A program made the position numbers and the translations under genes. DNA of 64,000 nt from Henriciella sp. (GTDB taxonomy: Bacteria; Pseudomonadota; Alphaproteobacteria; Caulobacterales; Hyphomonadaceae): the NCBI GenBank assembly GCA_030066975.1, contig JASJAO010000010.1:1-64000 (forward strand), in the 5' to 3' direction. The notes under the pieces are model-generated. The model searched no databases. It saw only the letters and a program-made list of their open reading frames with translations, and was not told where the DNA came from. This document shows positions 43,935 to 53,825 of the stretch, piece after piece; position 1 is the first letter of the stretch; each line of letters starts with the position of its first letter.

Positions 43935-44585
43935 ATGATCCACAAATCCATGAAACTTTGCTTTATACCACTGGCCCTGATGCTGCCGTCCTGCGCCGCC
44001 GCAGTGGTCGGTGCGGCGGGGGCAACAGCAGTCACTGCGACTCAGGAGAAGACGGCCGGGGAAGCGCTCGACGATGCGACTGCGTCGACCGAGATCAAAA
44101 CCAAGCTTCTGTCTGAAGGCGGCATGGGCGAGGTGGATGTTGAGGTTGCAGGCGGTCTCGTTCTGCTGTCTGGCCGGGTCAGCACGCCAGAACAACGCGT
44201 ACGGGCTGAAAGCCTCGCCTGGTCCTCGTCACGGGCAAAAGATGTCGCTAATGAAATCCGCATCGAAGCGCCGGGTGGCTTTTTTGCCAACGCCTCTGAC
44301 GAGTTGATTTCAGCACGTGTTCGTTCGCGCTTGCTCGGATCGAGCTCGGTCAAGGCCTCAAACATCAATGTCGAAACCTATGGCGGCGTCGTCTATCTGC
44401 TGGGCATTGCCCGCAACGAGAAAGAACTGGTCAAGGCCGCCGAAGAAGCGAGCATTGTCGGCGGGGTCAATCAGGTCGTGTCCTATATTCGACTGCGGGA
44501 TAATCGCGGCCGCGTGGTCGCCTACACACCGGAAACGCCGGCGGAATACAATCCCGATGAGTTGATGGGCGGACCCGGCAGCTAG
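43935..44585 (+). CDS. BON-domain lipoprotein (DolP/YraP-like)
   Basis: A 216-residue lipoprotein. Lipobox LMLPSC (Cys about residue 20). Two BON domains follow: one near 50-115 (STEIKTKLLSEGGMGEVDVEVAGGLVLLSGRV) and a second near 125-190 (ISARVRSRLLGSSSVKASNINVETYGGVVYLLGIARNEKEL). BON domains bind phospholipids; E. coli DolP is an outer-membrane lipoprotein that supports envelope integrity and BAM quality control. Position after yraN supports a DolP-like role. GGGGAG precedes the ATG. Confidence 0.9.
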   Translation: MIHKSMKLCFIPLALMLPSCAAAVVGAAGATAVTATQEKTAGEALDDATASTEIKTKLLSEGGMGEVDVEVAGGLVLLSGRVSTPEQRVRAESLAWSSSRAKDVANEIRIEAPGGFFANASDELISARVRSRLLGSSSVKASNINVETYGGVVYLLGIARNEKELVKAAEEASIVGGVNQVVSYIRLRDNRGRVVAYTPETPAEYNPDELMGGPGS

Positions 44586-44659
44586 GCGAATCTCACCGAC
44601 CGCTTTTATTCCGATGAAAACAGATACATATAGGCGCCTGTTATCGACAAGGAGCCCCT

Positions 44660-45610
44660 ATGAGCCTGCGCGTTGCGATTCAGACCGATCCCCTTGAAAC
44701 TGCTGAGGTAACGTCAAACACGACTTTTGCGCTGGCCGAGGCGGCACAAGCGCGCGGTCATACGCTGTTTGAGTATCAGCCACAGGATCTCAGCTATAAT
44801 GCGGGGCGGATCACAGCCTTTGCCCGGCCAATGAAGGTACAGCGCGAGCAGGGAAATCCTGCGGTGTTTTCAGACCGGCTGGCGCTTGATCTGCGCGACG
44901 ATGTGGATGTCGTGCTGATGCGCCAGGACCCGCCTTTTGATATGGCCTACATCACCGCCTGTCATATCCTAGAATTGTTGAAGCCCGACACGCTGGTGCT
45001 GAATGATCCAGAACATGTGCGCTCTGGTCCGGAGAAACTCTATCCCTTGCTGGTCCCGGAGTTCACGCCTCCGACACTGATTTCGCGCGATGTCGCCGAG
45101 ATTGCTGCGTTCCGCGCCGAACATGAAGATGTCATCGTTAAACCCCTTTACGGCTTTGGCGGGGGAGATGTGTTTCACGTCAAACCGGGTGACAGCAATT
45201 TCGGCCCGCTGGTCGACCTGTTCCTCGGGCGCACGCGGGAACCCCTGATCGTTCAGGCCTTTCTGCCGGCCGTCGCAGAAGGCGATAAACGAATCATTCT
45301 GATCGATGGCGAGCCGGTTGGCGGCTTCAATCGCGTCCCGCAAAAGGGGCATGCGCGATCAAATCTTGCAGTCGGCGGAACTGCTGAGCCGAGTGACCTG
45401 TCCGAAGCTGATCTGGCGATCTGCGCCGCAATTGGCCCACATCTGAAGGCCAAAGGCCAGCTTTTGGTTGGCATTGACGTGATTGGTGGTCGATTGACTG
45501 AGGTCAACAATACCTCGCCCACCGGTGTCCAACAGGTGCGAGACTTTACAGGACGCGATCCAGCCGTGATGTTCTGGGATGCCGTGCAGACGAGACTTGC
45601 CAAGGCTTAG
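44660..45610 (+). CDS. gshB: Glutathione synthetase GshB
   Basis: A 316-residue ATP-grasp enzyme that adds glycine to gamma-glutamylcysteine. Signs are IQTDPLETAEVTSNTTFALAEAA, DVVLMRQDPPFDMAYITACHILE, VIVKPLYGFGGGDVFHV, and the ATP-grasp metal site GQLLVGIDVIGGRLTEVNNTSPTG. AAGGAG precedes the ATG. It follows the BON lipoprotein gene by 74 bp and is followed by a small lipoprotein gene; glutathione supply fits the GST and GGT genes in the window. Confidence 0.96.
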   Translation: MSLRVAIQTDPLETAEVTSNTTFALAEAAQARGHTLFEYQPQDLSYNAGRITAFARPMKVQREQGNPAVFSDRLALDLRDDVDVVLMRQDPPFDMAYITACHILELLKPDTLVLNDPEHVRSGPEKLYPLLVPEFTPPTLISRDVAEIAAFRAEHEDVIVKPLYGFGGGDVFHVKPGDSNFGPLVDLFLGRTREPLIVQAFLPAVAEGDKRIILIDGEPVGGFNRVPQKGHARSNLAVGGTAEPSDLSEADLAICAAIGPHLKAKGQLLVGIDVIGGRLTEVNNTSPTGVQQVRDFTGRDPAVMFWDAVQTRLAKA

Positions 45611-45637
45611 CTGCTCGGCGATTATAAGGGCATGAAT

Positions 45638-46003
45638 ATGAAAGCTTTCTCATTCGCCTCTATCGCTGCGCTGGCCATTGTTGGGACGGCCTGTTCTCAA
45701 GACGCTGAGCCCGACGGCAAAACACCGGCCCCGGTTGAATCAACCCCTGTTTCTGCCCCTGCCGATGACGGTTTCAATCTCGCCATTCCCGGCGAGACCG
45801 GCACCGGCACGGTTGCGGACGATGGCTTTAATCTCGGCTTGCCCGCCATGGGCAACGGTACTGCAGCCGACGGCTTTAACCTGCCCGCAGCGCTGCCGAC
45901 CACGTCCGGGCTTGATCTGCCGGAGATTGAAGCGCCGCTGGTCGAGGACGTAGCGCCGATTAGCGAAGACGACCCGGACGCCATCATCCGGCTTGAGGAA
46001 TGA
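45638..46003 (+). CDS. Small lipoprotein with repeated DGFNL motifs
   Basis: A 121-residue predicted lipoprotein: signal peptide and lipobox VGTACSQ (Cys about residue 20). The mature part is Pro/Ala/acidic and carries three spaced copies of a (D/A)DGFNL motif (DDGFNLAIPG, DDGFNLGLPA, ADGFNLPAAL), with no other domain. It could be a surface-exposed or partner-binding tail. No known family. The ATG at 45638 is preferred over 45632 because AAGGG has better spacing. It follows gshB by about 27 bp and may be co-transcribed. Function unknown. Confidence 0.7.
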   Translation: MKAFSFASIAALAIVGTACSQDAEPDGKTPAPVESTPVSAPADDGFNLAIPGETGTGTVADDGFNLGLPAMGNGTAADGFNLPAALPTTSGLDLPEIEAPLVEDVAPISEDDPDAIIRLEE

Positions 46004-46024
46004 TGTCGTAGCGGCGCGCCACGC

Positions 46025-46503
46025 ATGATCTCAGCCTCCGTCAAGGTTGTCGCCTGGGATTTTGACGGCGTGCTCAACAATAATGTTGAAAATGGCGAGT
46101 TTGTCTGGTCGCGCTCGTTCGAGCAGGATCTTGGTCTGTCGCATGCCTCTTTCGGAGCCTACCTGTTCCGCGGCCGGTTTCGTGAGGCCATGGCCGGGCG
46201 CGCGGACTGATCAATATTATCGCCACCAATAACGAAGTGTATCGCGCGGCGTTCATTGAGCACGATATGGGGTTTGGCGAGCACGTCGATCATGTGCTCG
46301 CGGCCGGTCGTATGGGGGCGGTCAAACCGGAAGCTGACTATTTTCGACACATTCAAGAGGCCTTGAATCTGCCGCCTGACGCGTTCCTGCTGATCGATGA
46401 TCTGCAGGAGAATACTGAGGCCGCAAGAGATCGTGGCTGGTTTGCTCACCACCATAAAGAAGGTGCGTATGATCGGCTCGAACAGGTCCTAGATTTGCGA
46501 TGA
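46025..46503 (+). pseudogene. HAD-superfamily hydrolase, frameshifted and internally deleted
   Basis: The left part reads VKVVAWDFDGVLNNNVENGEFVWSRSFEQDLG, with the HAD nucleophile motif (DFDGV). It stops after GRAD at about 46210. The right part is in another frame from about 46210: INIIATNNEVYRAAFIEHDMGFGEHVDHVLAAGRMGAVKPEADYFRHIQEAL...FLLIDDLQENTEAARDRGW, with the Lys and acidic HAD motifs. The middle that lies between them in intact homologues (cap and approach to motif II) is missing. The frame also shifts, so the gene is dead. Relatives act as phosphatases of small phosphorylated compounds. Confidence 0.8.
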
Positions 46504-46578
46504 ATAAGGAAAGATAAGAATTGTTCTTTATTTGTTCCTTGTGGTATGCTACCCCTCGGAAATAAATCGGGGGCGCAC

Positions 46579-48129
46579 ATGGTGGCACGGATCACAACCT
46601 TTTCGTTTGACGGTATTGAAGCCCAACCGGTTGATGTTCAGGTTCACATGGCGGGCGGGGGGCAGCCCGCCTTCATGATTGTCGGTCTGCCGGACAAGGC
46701 GGTCGGCGAGAGCCGGGAACGCGTTCGCGCGGCCTTCAGCGCAATTGGTTTGGCTTTGCCGCCCAAGCGGATCACGGTGAACCTGGCCCCGGCAGATTTA
46801 CCGAAAGAAGGCAGCCATTATGACCTCGCGATCGCACTTGCGATCATGGCCGTTATGGGCATTGTTCCGCCGGACGCGCTGGATGGACATGCAGCGCTGG
46901 GGGAGCTGTCGCTGGATGGGCGTTTGGGCGAGTCGGTGGGTGTCCTGCCGGCGGCGATGAAAGCGATGGAGATGGACCTTCGCCTGATTTGTCCGGCGAT
47001 TTGCGGGCCGGAAGCGGCCTGGGCGGGCGAGGGCTCGCTGGCGGCGCCGAATCTTATTTCTCTGGTCAATCATTTTGCTGGCCGCGCGCCTTTGTCCTGT
47101 CCGCCGCCCGGGGAGTTGATTGACGACGCGGCCGTGCCGGATCTGCGGGATGTGAAAGGTCAGGAAGGTGCCAAACGCGTGCTTGAGATCGCAGCGGCTG
47201 GCGGGCACAATCTACTGTTCTGCGGCCCGCCGGGCTCGGGCAAATCCATGCTGGCGAAGCGACTGCCGGGCCTGTTACCGCCGCTCTCTGCAAAAGAATT
47301 GCTGGAAGTGTCGCAGATCCAGTCCGTCGCCGGAATGCTGGAACGGGGCCAGCTGTCGCGTACGCGTCCGTTCAGGGCACCGCATCACAGCGCCTCCATG
47401 GCCGCGCTGGTCGGCGGCGGAGCGAAGGCCCGTCCGGGTGAGGTTTCACTCGCCCATCACGGCGTACTGTTTCTGGATGAGCTTCCGGAATTTTCGGCGC
47501 AGGCGCTCGACAGTCTGAGACAGCCGCTTGAAGATGGTCATGTCACAATCTCGCGGGCGAACCGGCATGTCCGCTATCCGGCGCGATTTCAGCTGATTGC
47601 CGCGATGAATCCTTGTCGATGTGGCGGTGGGCCCGGAGCGGCCACCTGTCGGCGCGGACCGAAATGCGCGGCTCAATACCAAGCAAGATTGTCAGGCCCG
47701 TTCATGGACCGGATTGACCTCTTCTATGACACACCCGCGGTAACAGCGATGGATCTCACCCTGCCGCCCCCTGCTGAAGGCAGCGCTGAGGCGGCGGCGC
47801 GGGTCGAGCGCGCGCGTGAGATCCAGGCAGAGCGGTTTGCGGATGCTGAGCCAACTCAGGCGAGACCGATCAATGCCGATGGCGCAGGCGAGCGGTTCGA
47901 TCGCGCCGCTGCGCCGGATGATCCCGGGCAGGCACTGATTGCGGATGTTGCGACAAAGTTCGGGCTGTCGGCACGGGCCTATCATCGCGTATTGAAAGTC
48001 GCACGCACCATCGCCGATCTTGAGGGCGTGGAGGCTGTACGCCGTGTACATGTGGCTGAGGCGCTGTCTTATCGCCGCCGCGCGCCAAGTCAGGCCCAGA
48101 GCGTGAGTGCGGAAGCGCTGGCGCAGTAA
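46579..48129 (+). CDS. comM: ComM/YifB-family AAA+ ATPase (Mg-chelatase-like)
   Basis: A 516-residue protein of the YifB/ComM family. The N-terminal Lon-S16-like domain (VHMAGGGQPAFMIVGLPDKAVGESRERVRAAFSA...GSHYDLAIALAIMA) precedes a Mg-chelatase-like AAA+ module with Walker A GPPGSGKS near residue 215 and Walker B VLFLDELPEF. A Cys-containing segment follows (NPCRCGGGPGAATCRRGPKC). ComM is a branch-migration helicase that helps natural transformation in other bacteria; that role here is inference. GGGGGCG lies 5 bp before the ATG at 46579. Confidence 0.94.
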   Translation: MVARITTFSFDGIEAQPVDVQVHMAGGGQPAFMIVGLPDKAVGESRERVRAAFSAIGLALPPKRITVNLAPADLPKEGSHYDLAIALAIMAVMGIVPPDALDGHAALGELSLDGRLGESVGVLPAAMKAMEMDLRLICPAICGPEAAWAGEGSLAAPNLISLVNHFAGRAPLSCPPPGELIDDAAVPDLRDVKGQEGAKRVLEIAAAGGHNLLFCGPPGSGKSMLAKRLPGLLPPLSAKELLEVSQIQSVAGMLERGQLSRTRPFRAPHHSASMAALVGGGAKARPGEVSLAHHGVLFLDELPEFSAQALDSLRQPLEDGHVTISRANRHVRYPARFQLIAAMNPCRCGGGPGAATCRRGPKCAAQYQARLSGPFMDRIDLFYDTPAVTAMDLTLPPPAEGSAEAAARVERAREIQAERFADAEPTQARPINADGAGERFDRAAAPDDPGQALIADVATKFGLSARAYHRVLKVARTIADLEGVEAVRRVHVAEALSYRRRAPSQAQSVSAEALAQ

Positions 48130-48182
48130 ATGAAGGGTTCACGTTAAGCCAATTGTCAGCCCTTTGTGTCATCACACCCTGC

Positions 48183-49670
48183 ATGACGACTGACCCTTCC
48201 AATCTGACGCCCGAACAGACATTTCTTGCGACCACCAGTCACGAAATCCGGACACCTCTGAACGGCATTCTGGGCACGGTCTCCCTTCTGCTTGAAACGG
48301 AGTTGGACCCGGCCCAGCGCGAGTATGCGGAAGCGATCAGACAATCTGGGTCTCGCCTGCTGGACCTGCTGAACAATGTGCTCGATTTCGCGCGACTGGA
48401 TTCCGGTTCGATTGAACTGGAATCAGCGGTGATGAATCCGGGGCGTCTGGCCCAGGAAGTGGCCGAACTTTTATCGCCGCGGGCTCATAATACGGGTCTG
48501 GATCTTGCCGTCAGACGGCTGCCGGATCTGCCGAATGAAGTGCTGGGCGACAGCTCCAAAATCCGGCAGATCCTGTTCAATCTGATTGGCAATGCGCTGA
48601 AATTTACCGAGACCGGGGGCATTCTGGTTGAGGTGGATATCTGCGAGCGCGATCTGATCTATCGCATCTATGACACCGGGCCGGGCATTGCCGAAGATGC
48701 ACAAGCTCAGCTGTTTGAGGCATTCCGGCAAAGTGAGGCTGGCGATGCCCGTAAAGATGGAGGGGTCGGCCTTGGCCTGGCGATTGTGCATCGATTGTGC
48801 GCGGCGATGGGTGGTGCTGTCTCGATCCAATCTGCCCCGGGCCACGGCACGCGGTTTGAAGTCACCCTGCCGGTTGATTTCGAGCCTGATTCAGGCGCCG
48901 AGGCCCACGTGGCGAACGACCCGATTGCCGGAAAAATCGCTCTGGTCGGATTACCCGCCGCGACAGCGCTCAGTGCGGCCACCACGCTTGGTGGAGCTGG
49001 TGGACAGGTTGCGTTGATCGACCCGCCAAACCCTCGCCTTGCCAAAACCGCAGATCTGGTTCTGGCCGGAGCTGATCTGCCGGAGCCAACCTTGCGCAAG
49101 CTCTGCAAGTCGCGGCCGGTTCTGATTGTGTTGCGGCCAGAGGATCGAGGGCAAATGGCCCGGTTTCGCACCCTTGGCGCGGCCGGATGGTTGATCCGGC
49201 CTTTACGTGCTGGGTCTCTGGTCGAACGGGCTGGGCTCGCCATGGCCGGTGAAGCGCCCAGTCCTGAGGACGAGCAGGATGAGATCGGGCAGGGCCGCAT
49301 TGTGATTGCCGACGATAATCCAATTAATGCGCTGATTGCACGCCGTGCCTTGGAATCGGCGGGTTTCTCCATCACCGTCGCCTCGACCGGGCGTGAAGCG
49401 CTTGACGCGATCGACAAAATCCAGCCAGGACTTGTGCTTATGGACTTGCGAATGCCGATTATGGATGGGTTTGAGGCCATGCGCCGCCTGCGCCAAGCGG
49501 GAAGCGCTGTGCCCGTGATTGCGATTTCTGCCGAGATCAACCCAGAGATTGAACACCGCGCGCGCGATGCCGGCGCCGATGGGGTCGCAGCCAAGCCCCT
49601 CGATGCCGAAGCGCTGCGCCGACTTGCCCTGAAATGGGTCGGCCTCACTTCAAAGGCAGGTGCTGCGTGA
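48183..49670 (+). CDS. Sensorless soluble hybrid histidine kinase
   Basis: A 495-residue hybrid kinase. The HisKA box with the phosphorylated His is right at the N terminus (FLATTSHEIRTPLNGILG, His20), with no sensor or membrane domain before it. The HATPase_c domain follows (NLIGNALKFTETGG, DTGPGIAEDAQAQLFEAFRQ, GVGLGLAIVHRLCAAMGG). Next comes a degenerate receiver-like segment (about 255-365) with no acceptor Asp, then a full receiver (VIADDNPINALIARRALES...LVLMDLRMPIMDGFEAMRR, acceptor Asp). Signals must come through partners. Its stop overlaps the AmpG-like start in GTGA. Confidence 0.9.
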   Translation: MTTDPSNLTPEQTFLATTSHEIRTPLNGILGTVSLLLETELDPAQREYAEAIRQSGSRLLDLLNNVLDFARLDSGSIELESAVMNPGRLAQEVAELLSPRAHNTGLDLAVRRLPDLPNEVLGDSSKIRQILFNLIGNALKFTETGGILVEVDICERDLIYRIYDTGPGIAEDAQAQLFEAFRQSEAGDARKDGGVGLGLAIVHRLCAAMGGAVSIQSAPGHGTRFEVTLPVDFEPDSGAEAHVANDPIAGKIALVGLPAATALSAATTLGGAGGQVALIDPPNPRLAKTADLVLAGADLPEPTLRKLCKSRPVLIVLRPEDRGQMARFRTLGAAGWLIRPLRAGSLVERAGLAMAGEAPSPEDEQDEIGQGRIVIADDNPINALIARRALESAGFSITVASTGREALDAIDKIQPGLVLMDLRMPIMDGFEAMRRLRQAGSAVPVIAISAEINPEIEHRARDAGADGVAAKPLDAEALRRLALKWVGLTSKAGAA

Positions 49671-51403
49671 GCGAGGCCGTCGCTACGCCGCAAGCTGAAC
49701 CACGCTTCATGCGCGCCATGAAAGCGCTGAACGATCGGCGCATGGCGGCAATGCTGTTATTGGCTTTCATTGCCGGTCTTCCGTTGGGCGTGACGCTCGG
49801 CCTGTTGAACGCCTGGCTGACTGAAGGCGGCGTCACCCCATCGACAATTGGTGCCTTGTCGCTTGTCGGAATTGGCTACGCTTTCAAATATCTCTGGGCA
49901 CCTGCGTTTCAAACCGCGCGCCCGATCAAAGGATTGGAGAAACTCGGCGGGCGGCGATCCTGGCTGATGGTCCTGCAAGCGCTCATGGTGGCGATGATCG
50001 CCGTCTTCGCGTTTGCAGACCCAGAGAGCAATATCGCGATTGTCACCCTGCTGGCTCTGACGATTGCGTTATTGTCACCGACCCACGACTTGATCCTTGA
50101 TGCCTGGCGCATCGAGGTGGCCCGGTCGGGCGAAGACAAGGACTTGATGTCCGCGCTGTACCAGTTTGGGTACAAATCAGCCGGTTTCGTTACCGGGTTC
50201 TTTGCCCTCCTGATCGCCGCGCGGTTTGGATGGACCGCCGTCTTCCTGATTGTCGCGGTTTTTCTTGCGCTTGCCATGATTGGCACGCTCGTCGCGCCTG
50301 AACCAAAGATCAGCGAGCGGGACCAATCAAAACGATCGAGCTTTTTGCCGTCATTGACCGAGCGCATCTCGGCTCCGGCGATCGCAGCAGTGTCCATCGG
50401 CTGGCTTATCGCATTTGGTATGATCGGATGGTTCATTCTTAATGCGCTCATCCTGCAGACCGGCGCTTCCGGTGGAACATTTGTCCGCGAGCAGGGGCCG
50501 TGGATTGTCTTTTTTACTGTGATTTTGCCTGCGGTCATATCAGCAGTTCTGGTGTTCCGGTTTCAGGCGACCGCCTCAGAAGTCGATCTGCGTGACGCGC
50601 CCGCATCCCGGTCCAACGCGCTTCTGGGAACGCTGTTTCGTGCGATTTTCGACCCCCTTATGGAGTTGATCCAGAGACTGCGCTGGGGCGCGCTTCTGGT
50701 GCTTTGCCTGGCCCTGACCTATCGTTTTACCGATGCGGTTTGGGGGTCATTCGCCTATCCGTTTTACCTTGGAGAGAATTTCGGCGCTATCGGACACACA
50801 CTCGATGATGTGGCGATTGCCTCAAAGTTTTTTGGCGTGATCGCCACCATATTGGGATCGCTGCTTGGCGCCGTGATGATTGCGGCTTTGGGACGGATGC
50901 CGGTCCTGTTTATCGGCGGTATTGTCGCGGCGGCGACCAACCTTCTTTATGCGGATCTGGCCGCAGGTGCTGAAACGCTCGATTGGTTTCTGGCCATCAG
51001 CCGGTTGGATGTGCCTTTGATCGCCTTCGCAGAATGGGCCGCAACGATCCAGGTCGATGTGACCGCCGTCGACCAGGGCCAGCGAATGGCGCGGCTAATG
51101 GTGACAATCTTTGCTGAGAACATCGCCGGTGGCTTCGCACTTGTGGCGGTAATGGCCTATCTCACCTCCGTCGTGAATCCGCGCTTCGCCGCGGTTCAGT
51201 ACGCCTTGCTCGCGTCGCTTAGCATGTTGATCGGGACGCTTGGGCGTCCGTGGCTTGGCGAATTGATCGAAAGCCACGGCTTTTACACCGTTTTCGTCAT
51301 CACATTCTGGCTGGGCGGTGTTGCGGTTGTGTTGTCAGCGCTGGAATGGTTCCGGCAGACACGAGCCGGAACCGAGGATCTGATTCTGAACCAAGCCGAA
51401 TAG
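49667..51403 (+). CDS. ampG: AmpG-like permease (muropeptide transporter)
   Basis: A 578-residue MFS protein with about 14 hydrophobic segments. N-terminal AmpG-like features are LLAFIAGLPLGVTLGLLNAWLTEGGVTPSTIGALSLVGIGYAFKYLWAPAFQ. AmpG imports anhydro-muropeptides in peptidoglycan recycling. A charged loop (about 215-245) and a long loop at about 300-330 are larger than in E. coli AmpG (491 residues). The GTG at 49667 overlaps the kinase stop, so the two are translationally coupled, suggesting the kinase and permease are linked in function. The in-frame ATG at 49634 lies inside the kinase gene and is less likely. Confidence 0.88.
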   Translation: MSEAVATPQAEPRFMRAMKALNDRRMAAMLLLAFIAGLPLGVTLGLLNAWLTEGGVTPSTIGALSLVGIGYAFKYLWAPAFQTARPIKGLEKLGGRRSWLMVLQALMVAMIAVFAFADPESNIAIVTLLALTIALLSPTHDLILDAWRIEVARSGEDKDLMSALYQFGYKSAGFVTGFFALLIAARFGWTAVFLIVAVFLALAMIGTLVAPEPKISERDQSKRSSFLPSLTERISAPAIAAVSIGWLIAFGMIGWFILNALILQTGASGGTFVREQGPWIVFFTVILPAVISAVLVFRFQATASEVDLRDAPASRSNALLGTLFRAIFDPLMELIQRLRWGALLVLCLALTYRFTDAVWGSFAYPFYLGENFGAIGHTLDDVAIASKFFGVIATILGSLLGAVMIAALGRMPVLFIGGIVAAATNLLYADLAAGAETLDWFLAISRLDVPLIAFAEWAATIQVDVTAVDQGQRMARLMVTIFAENIAGGFALVAVMAYLTSVVNPRFAAVQYALLASLSMLIGTLGRPWLGELIESHGFYTVFVITFWLGGVAVVLSALEWFRQTRAGTEDLILNQAE

Positions 51404-51405
51404 GC

Positions 51406-53706
51406 TTAGCGTTTCGCTTTGCGGCGTTCCCCGTGGTCCGGCATGCCATCAATGTCATAGGCCGCAACGGTGGCGAGATTGACCAGATCGTTCACGGTTG
51501 CGCCAAGTGAAGCGATCTGTACCGGCTTGGACACGCCGAGCAGGATTGGACCGATCACAGTTGCGCGGCTGACCCCTTCCAGCAGTTTGGTTGAGATCGA
51601 GGCCGAATGGATGGCGGGCATAACAAACACATTGGCCGGGCCAGTCAGGCGGGAAAACGGATACAGGACCCTGTGCATCGGGTTCAGCGCGGCATCGACG
51701 GCCATATCGCCCTCATACTCAAAATCGATATCATCACAGGCATCGAGCAGGCTGACCGCTTCGCGGACCTTCTCGGCGCGCTCGCCCATTGGATTCCCGA
51801 ACGTCGAGTAGGACACCAGGGCCACGCGCGGTGTGAAGCCGAGGCGCTTGACCGCCTGGGCCGCTTTTCTGGCGATGCCGGCCAGCGCCTTGCCGTCCGG
51901 CAGCTCACTCACGCTGGTGTCAGCGATGAAGATGGTTTGACCCCGATTGATCACCATCGACATGCCGATCACTTGCTGCCCCGGCAGGGGCGTCAGCGTC
52001 TTCCAGACGTCCCGGAGGCAGACCGCATAGTTACGGGTGACGCCGGTGACCATACCGTCCGCATCCCCAAGGGCGAGCATACAGCAGCCAAACGTGTTGC
52101 GATCCTGATTGACCAGACGCTGGGCGTCGCGTTTTAGATAGCCCCGCCGCTGCAGCCGCTCATAAAGATAGTCGGTATAGTCGCCATTGCGGTCAGACAG
52201 GCGTGCATTGACGATTTCCAGCGCGCCTTCAGGTACGCCCATCTGTTCCATCGTACGGGTGACTTGCTCCTCGCGACCGATCAGAACCGGATGGCCGAGC
52301 CCCTGGTTCTTGAAGGTCCAGGCGGCGCGCACAACTTGCGGTTCTTCGCCCTCGGCGAACACGATCCGCTTCTGGTTGCGTCGCACGGTGGATTGCACCC
52401 CTTGCAGGAAGCTCGCGGTCGGGTCGAGGCGGCGCGCCAGCGAATGGCGATACTCTTCCATATCCTCGATCGGTTTGCGCGCAATTCCTGTATCCATCGC
52501 GGCCTGGGCCACGAAAGGCGGCACGAAACTGATCAGGCGCGGATCGAACGGCGTCGGAATGATGTAGTCTGGCCCGAATTGCGGACGGGCGCCGTGATAG
52601 GCCGCGGCGACTTCGTCCGGGACGTCCTCACGGGCAAGCTCAGCAAGCGCCTGGGCGGCTGCGACTTTCATCTCCTCGTTGATGCCGCGGGCGCGAACAT
52701 CCAGCGCGCCGCGGAAAATATAAGGGAAACCGAGGACATTGTTGACCTGATTGGGATAGTCAGACCGCCCGGTCGCAATGATCGCGTCGCCGCGGACCGC
52801 CTTGATCTCTTCTGGCCGGATCTCCGGGTCCGGATTGGCCATTGCAAAGATGATCGGATTGGCAGCCATCGACCGGACCATGTCCTGCGTGACGGCGCCT
52901 TTGACCGAGAGCCCCAGGAAACAGTCCGCGCCATCCATGGCTTCGGCGAGCGTGCGTTTTTCGGTCTTGACTGCGAAGGCGGATTTGAACTGATCCATCT
53001 TCTCGGTGCGACCCTCATAGATAACACCTCTGCTGTCGCACATCAGAATGTTTTCGGCTTTCACGCCGAGATTGCGGATCAGAGCCGCGACTGACAGGCC
53101 CGCCGCGCCAGCGCCAGAGACCGCAACTGTCAGATCTTCCATTTTCCGACCGGTAATGGCGCAGGCATTGATCACCCCGGCAGCTGCGATGATCGCTGTG
53201 CCGTGCTGGTCATCGTGAAACACCGGAATGTCGAGCTCGTCACGCAGGCGTTGTTCAATGATGAAGCATTCCGGCGACCCGATATCTTCAAGATTGATCC
53301 CGCCCCAGGTTGCGCCAATATTGCGCACCACGGTACAGAACTCGTCGATTTCCTTGGTCTGAACCTCGACATCGAAACTGTCGATATCGGCGAAGCGTTT
53401 GAACAGAACTGACTTGCCTTCCATGACCGGTTTGGATGCCATAGGTCCAAGATCCCCAAGGCCGAGGATCGCGGTGCCGTTCGAGATTACAGCGACCATA
53501 TTGCCTTTGGACGTGTATTCGTAGGCGAGATCTTCGTCTTTCGCGATCGCTTCAACCGGGACCGCCACGCCGGGACTGTAAGCCAGAGACAGATCGCGCT
53601 GTGTCGCCATCGGCTTGGTCGGCATCATCGACAATTTGCCTGGCTGAGGGTCGGCGTGAAAGTCGAGCGCTTCTTTATCTGTGAAGCTTGGGCGTTTGGT
53701 CGTCAT
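51406..53706 (-). CDS. maeB: NADP-dependent malic enzyme (MaeB-type, fused to a phosphotransacetylase-like domain)
   Basis: A 766-residue enzyme that decarboxylates malate to pyruvate. The N-terminal half is the malic enzyme: [79 protein letters not shown], and the [13 protein letters not shown] active-site segment. The C-terminal ~330 residues match phosphotransacetylase ([49 protein letters not shown]), a fusion standard in this class. AGGAGGGG lies 8 bp before the ATG at 53706. Convergent with ampG (2 bp apart) and divergent from mutS. Confidence 0.96.
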   Translation of the reverse strand: MTTKRPSFTDKEALDFHADPQPGKLSMMPTKPMATQRDLSLAYSPGVAVPVEAIAKDEDLAYEYTSKGNMVAVISNGTAILGLGDLGPMASKPVMEGKSVLFKRFADIDSFDVEVQTKEIDEFCTVVRNIGATWGGINLEDIGSPECFIIEQRLRDELDIPVFHDDQHGTAIIAAAGVINACAITGRKMEDLTVAVSGAGAAGLSVAALIRNLGVKAENILMCDSRGVIYEGRTEKMDQFKSAFAVKTEKRTLAEAMDGADCFLGLSVKGAVTQDMVRSMAANPIIFAMANPDPEIRPEEIKAVRGDAIIATGRSDYPNQVNNVLGFPYIFRGALDVRARGINEEMKVAAAQALAELAREDVPDEVAAAYHGARPQFGPDYIIPTPFDPRLISFVPPFVAQAAMDTGIARKPIEDMEEYRHSLARRLDPTASFLQGVQSTVRRNQKRIVFAEGEEPQVVRAAWTFKNQGLGHPVLIGREEQVTRTMEQMGVPEGALEIVNARLSDRNGDYTDYLYERLQRRGYLKRDAQRLVNQDRNTFGCCMLALGDADGMVTGVTRNYAVCLRDVWKTLTPLPGQQVIGMSMVINRGQTIFIADTSVSELPDGKALAGIARKAAQAVKRLGFTPRVALVSYSTFGNPMGERAEKVREAVSLLDACDDIDFEYEGDMAVDAALNPMHRVLYPFSRLTGPANVFVMPAIHSASISTKLLEGVSRATVIGPILLGVSKPVQIASLGATVNDLVNLATVAAYDIDGMPDHGERRKAKR

Positions 53707-53748
53707 TAATGGGCCCCTCCTGCGAGGCAATCCGCGAAACTAAACCTC

Positions 53749-53777
53749 TGTCCCTAAGCCTGTCCGTTAGGGGGGAC
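53749..53777. repeat. Imperfect hairpin between maeB and mutS
   Basis: TGTCCCTAA pairs with TTAGGGGGGACA, with a small bulge. It lies in the 119-bp gap between the divergent maeB and mutS starts, where it might affect either promoter. Not a clear terminator. Confidence 0.3.
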
Positions 53778-53825
53778 AACCCGCGACCGATAGCTTATTG
53801 GATCAAACTGAGATGACGATTCGGT

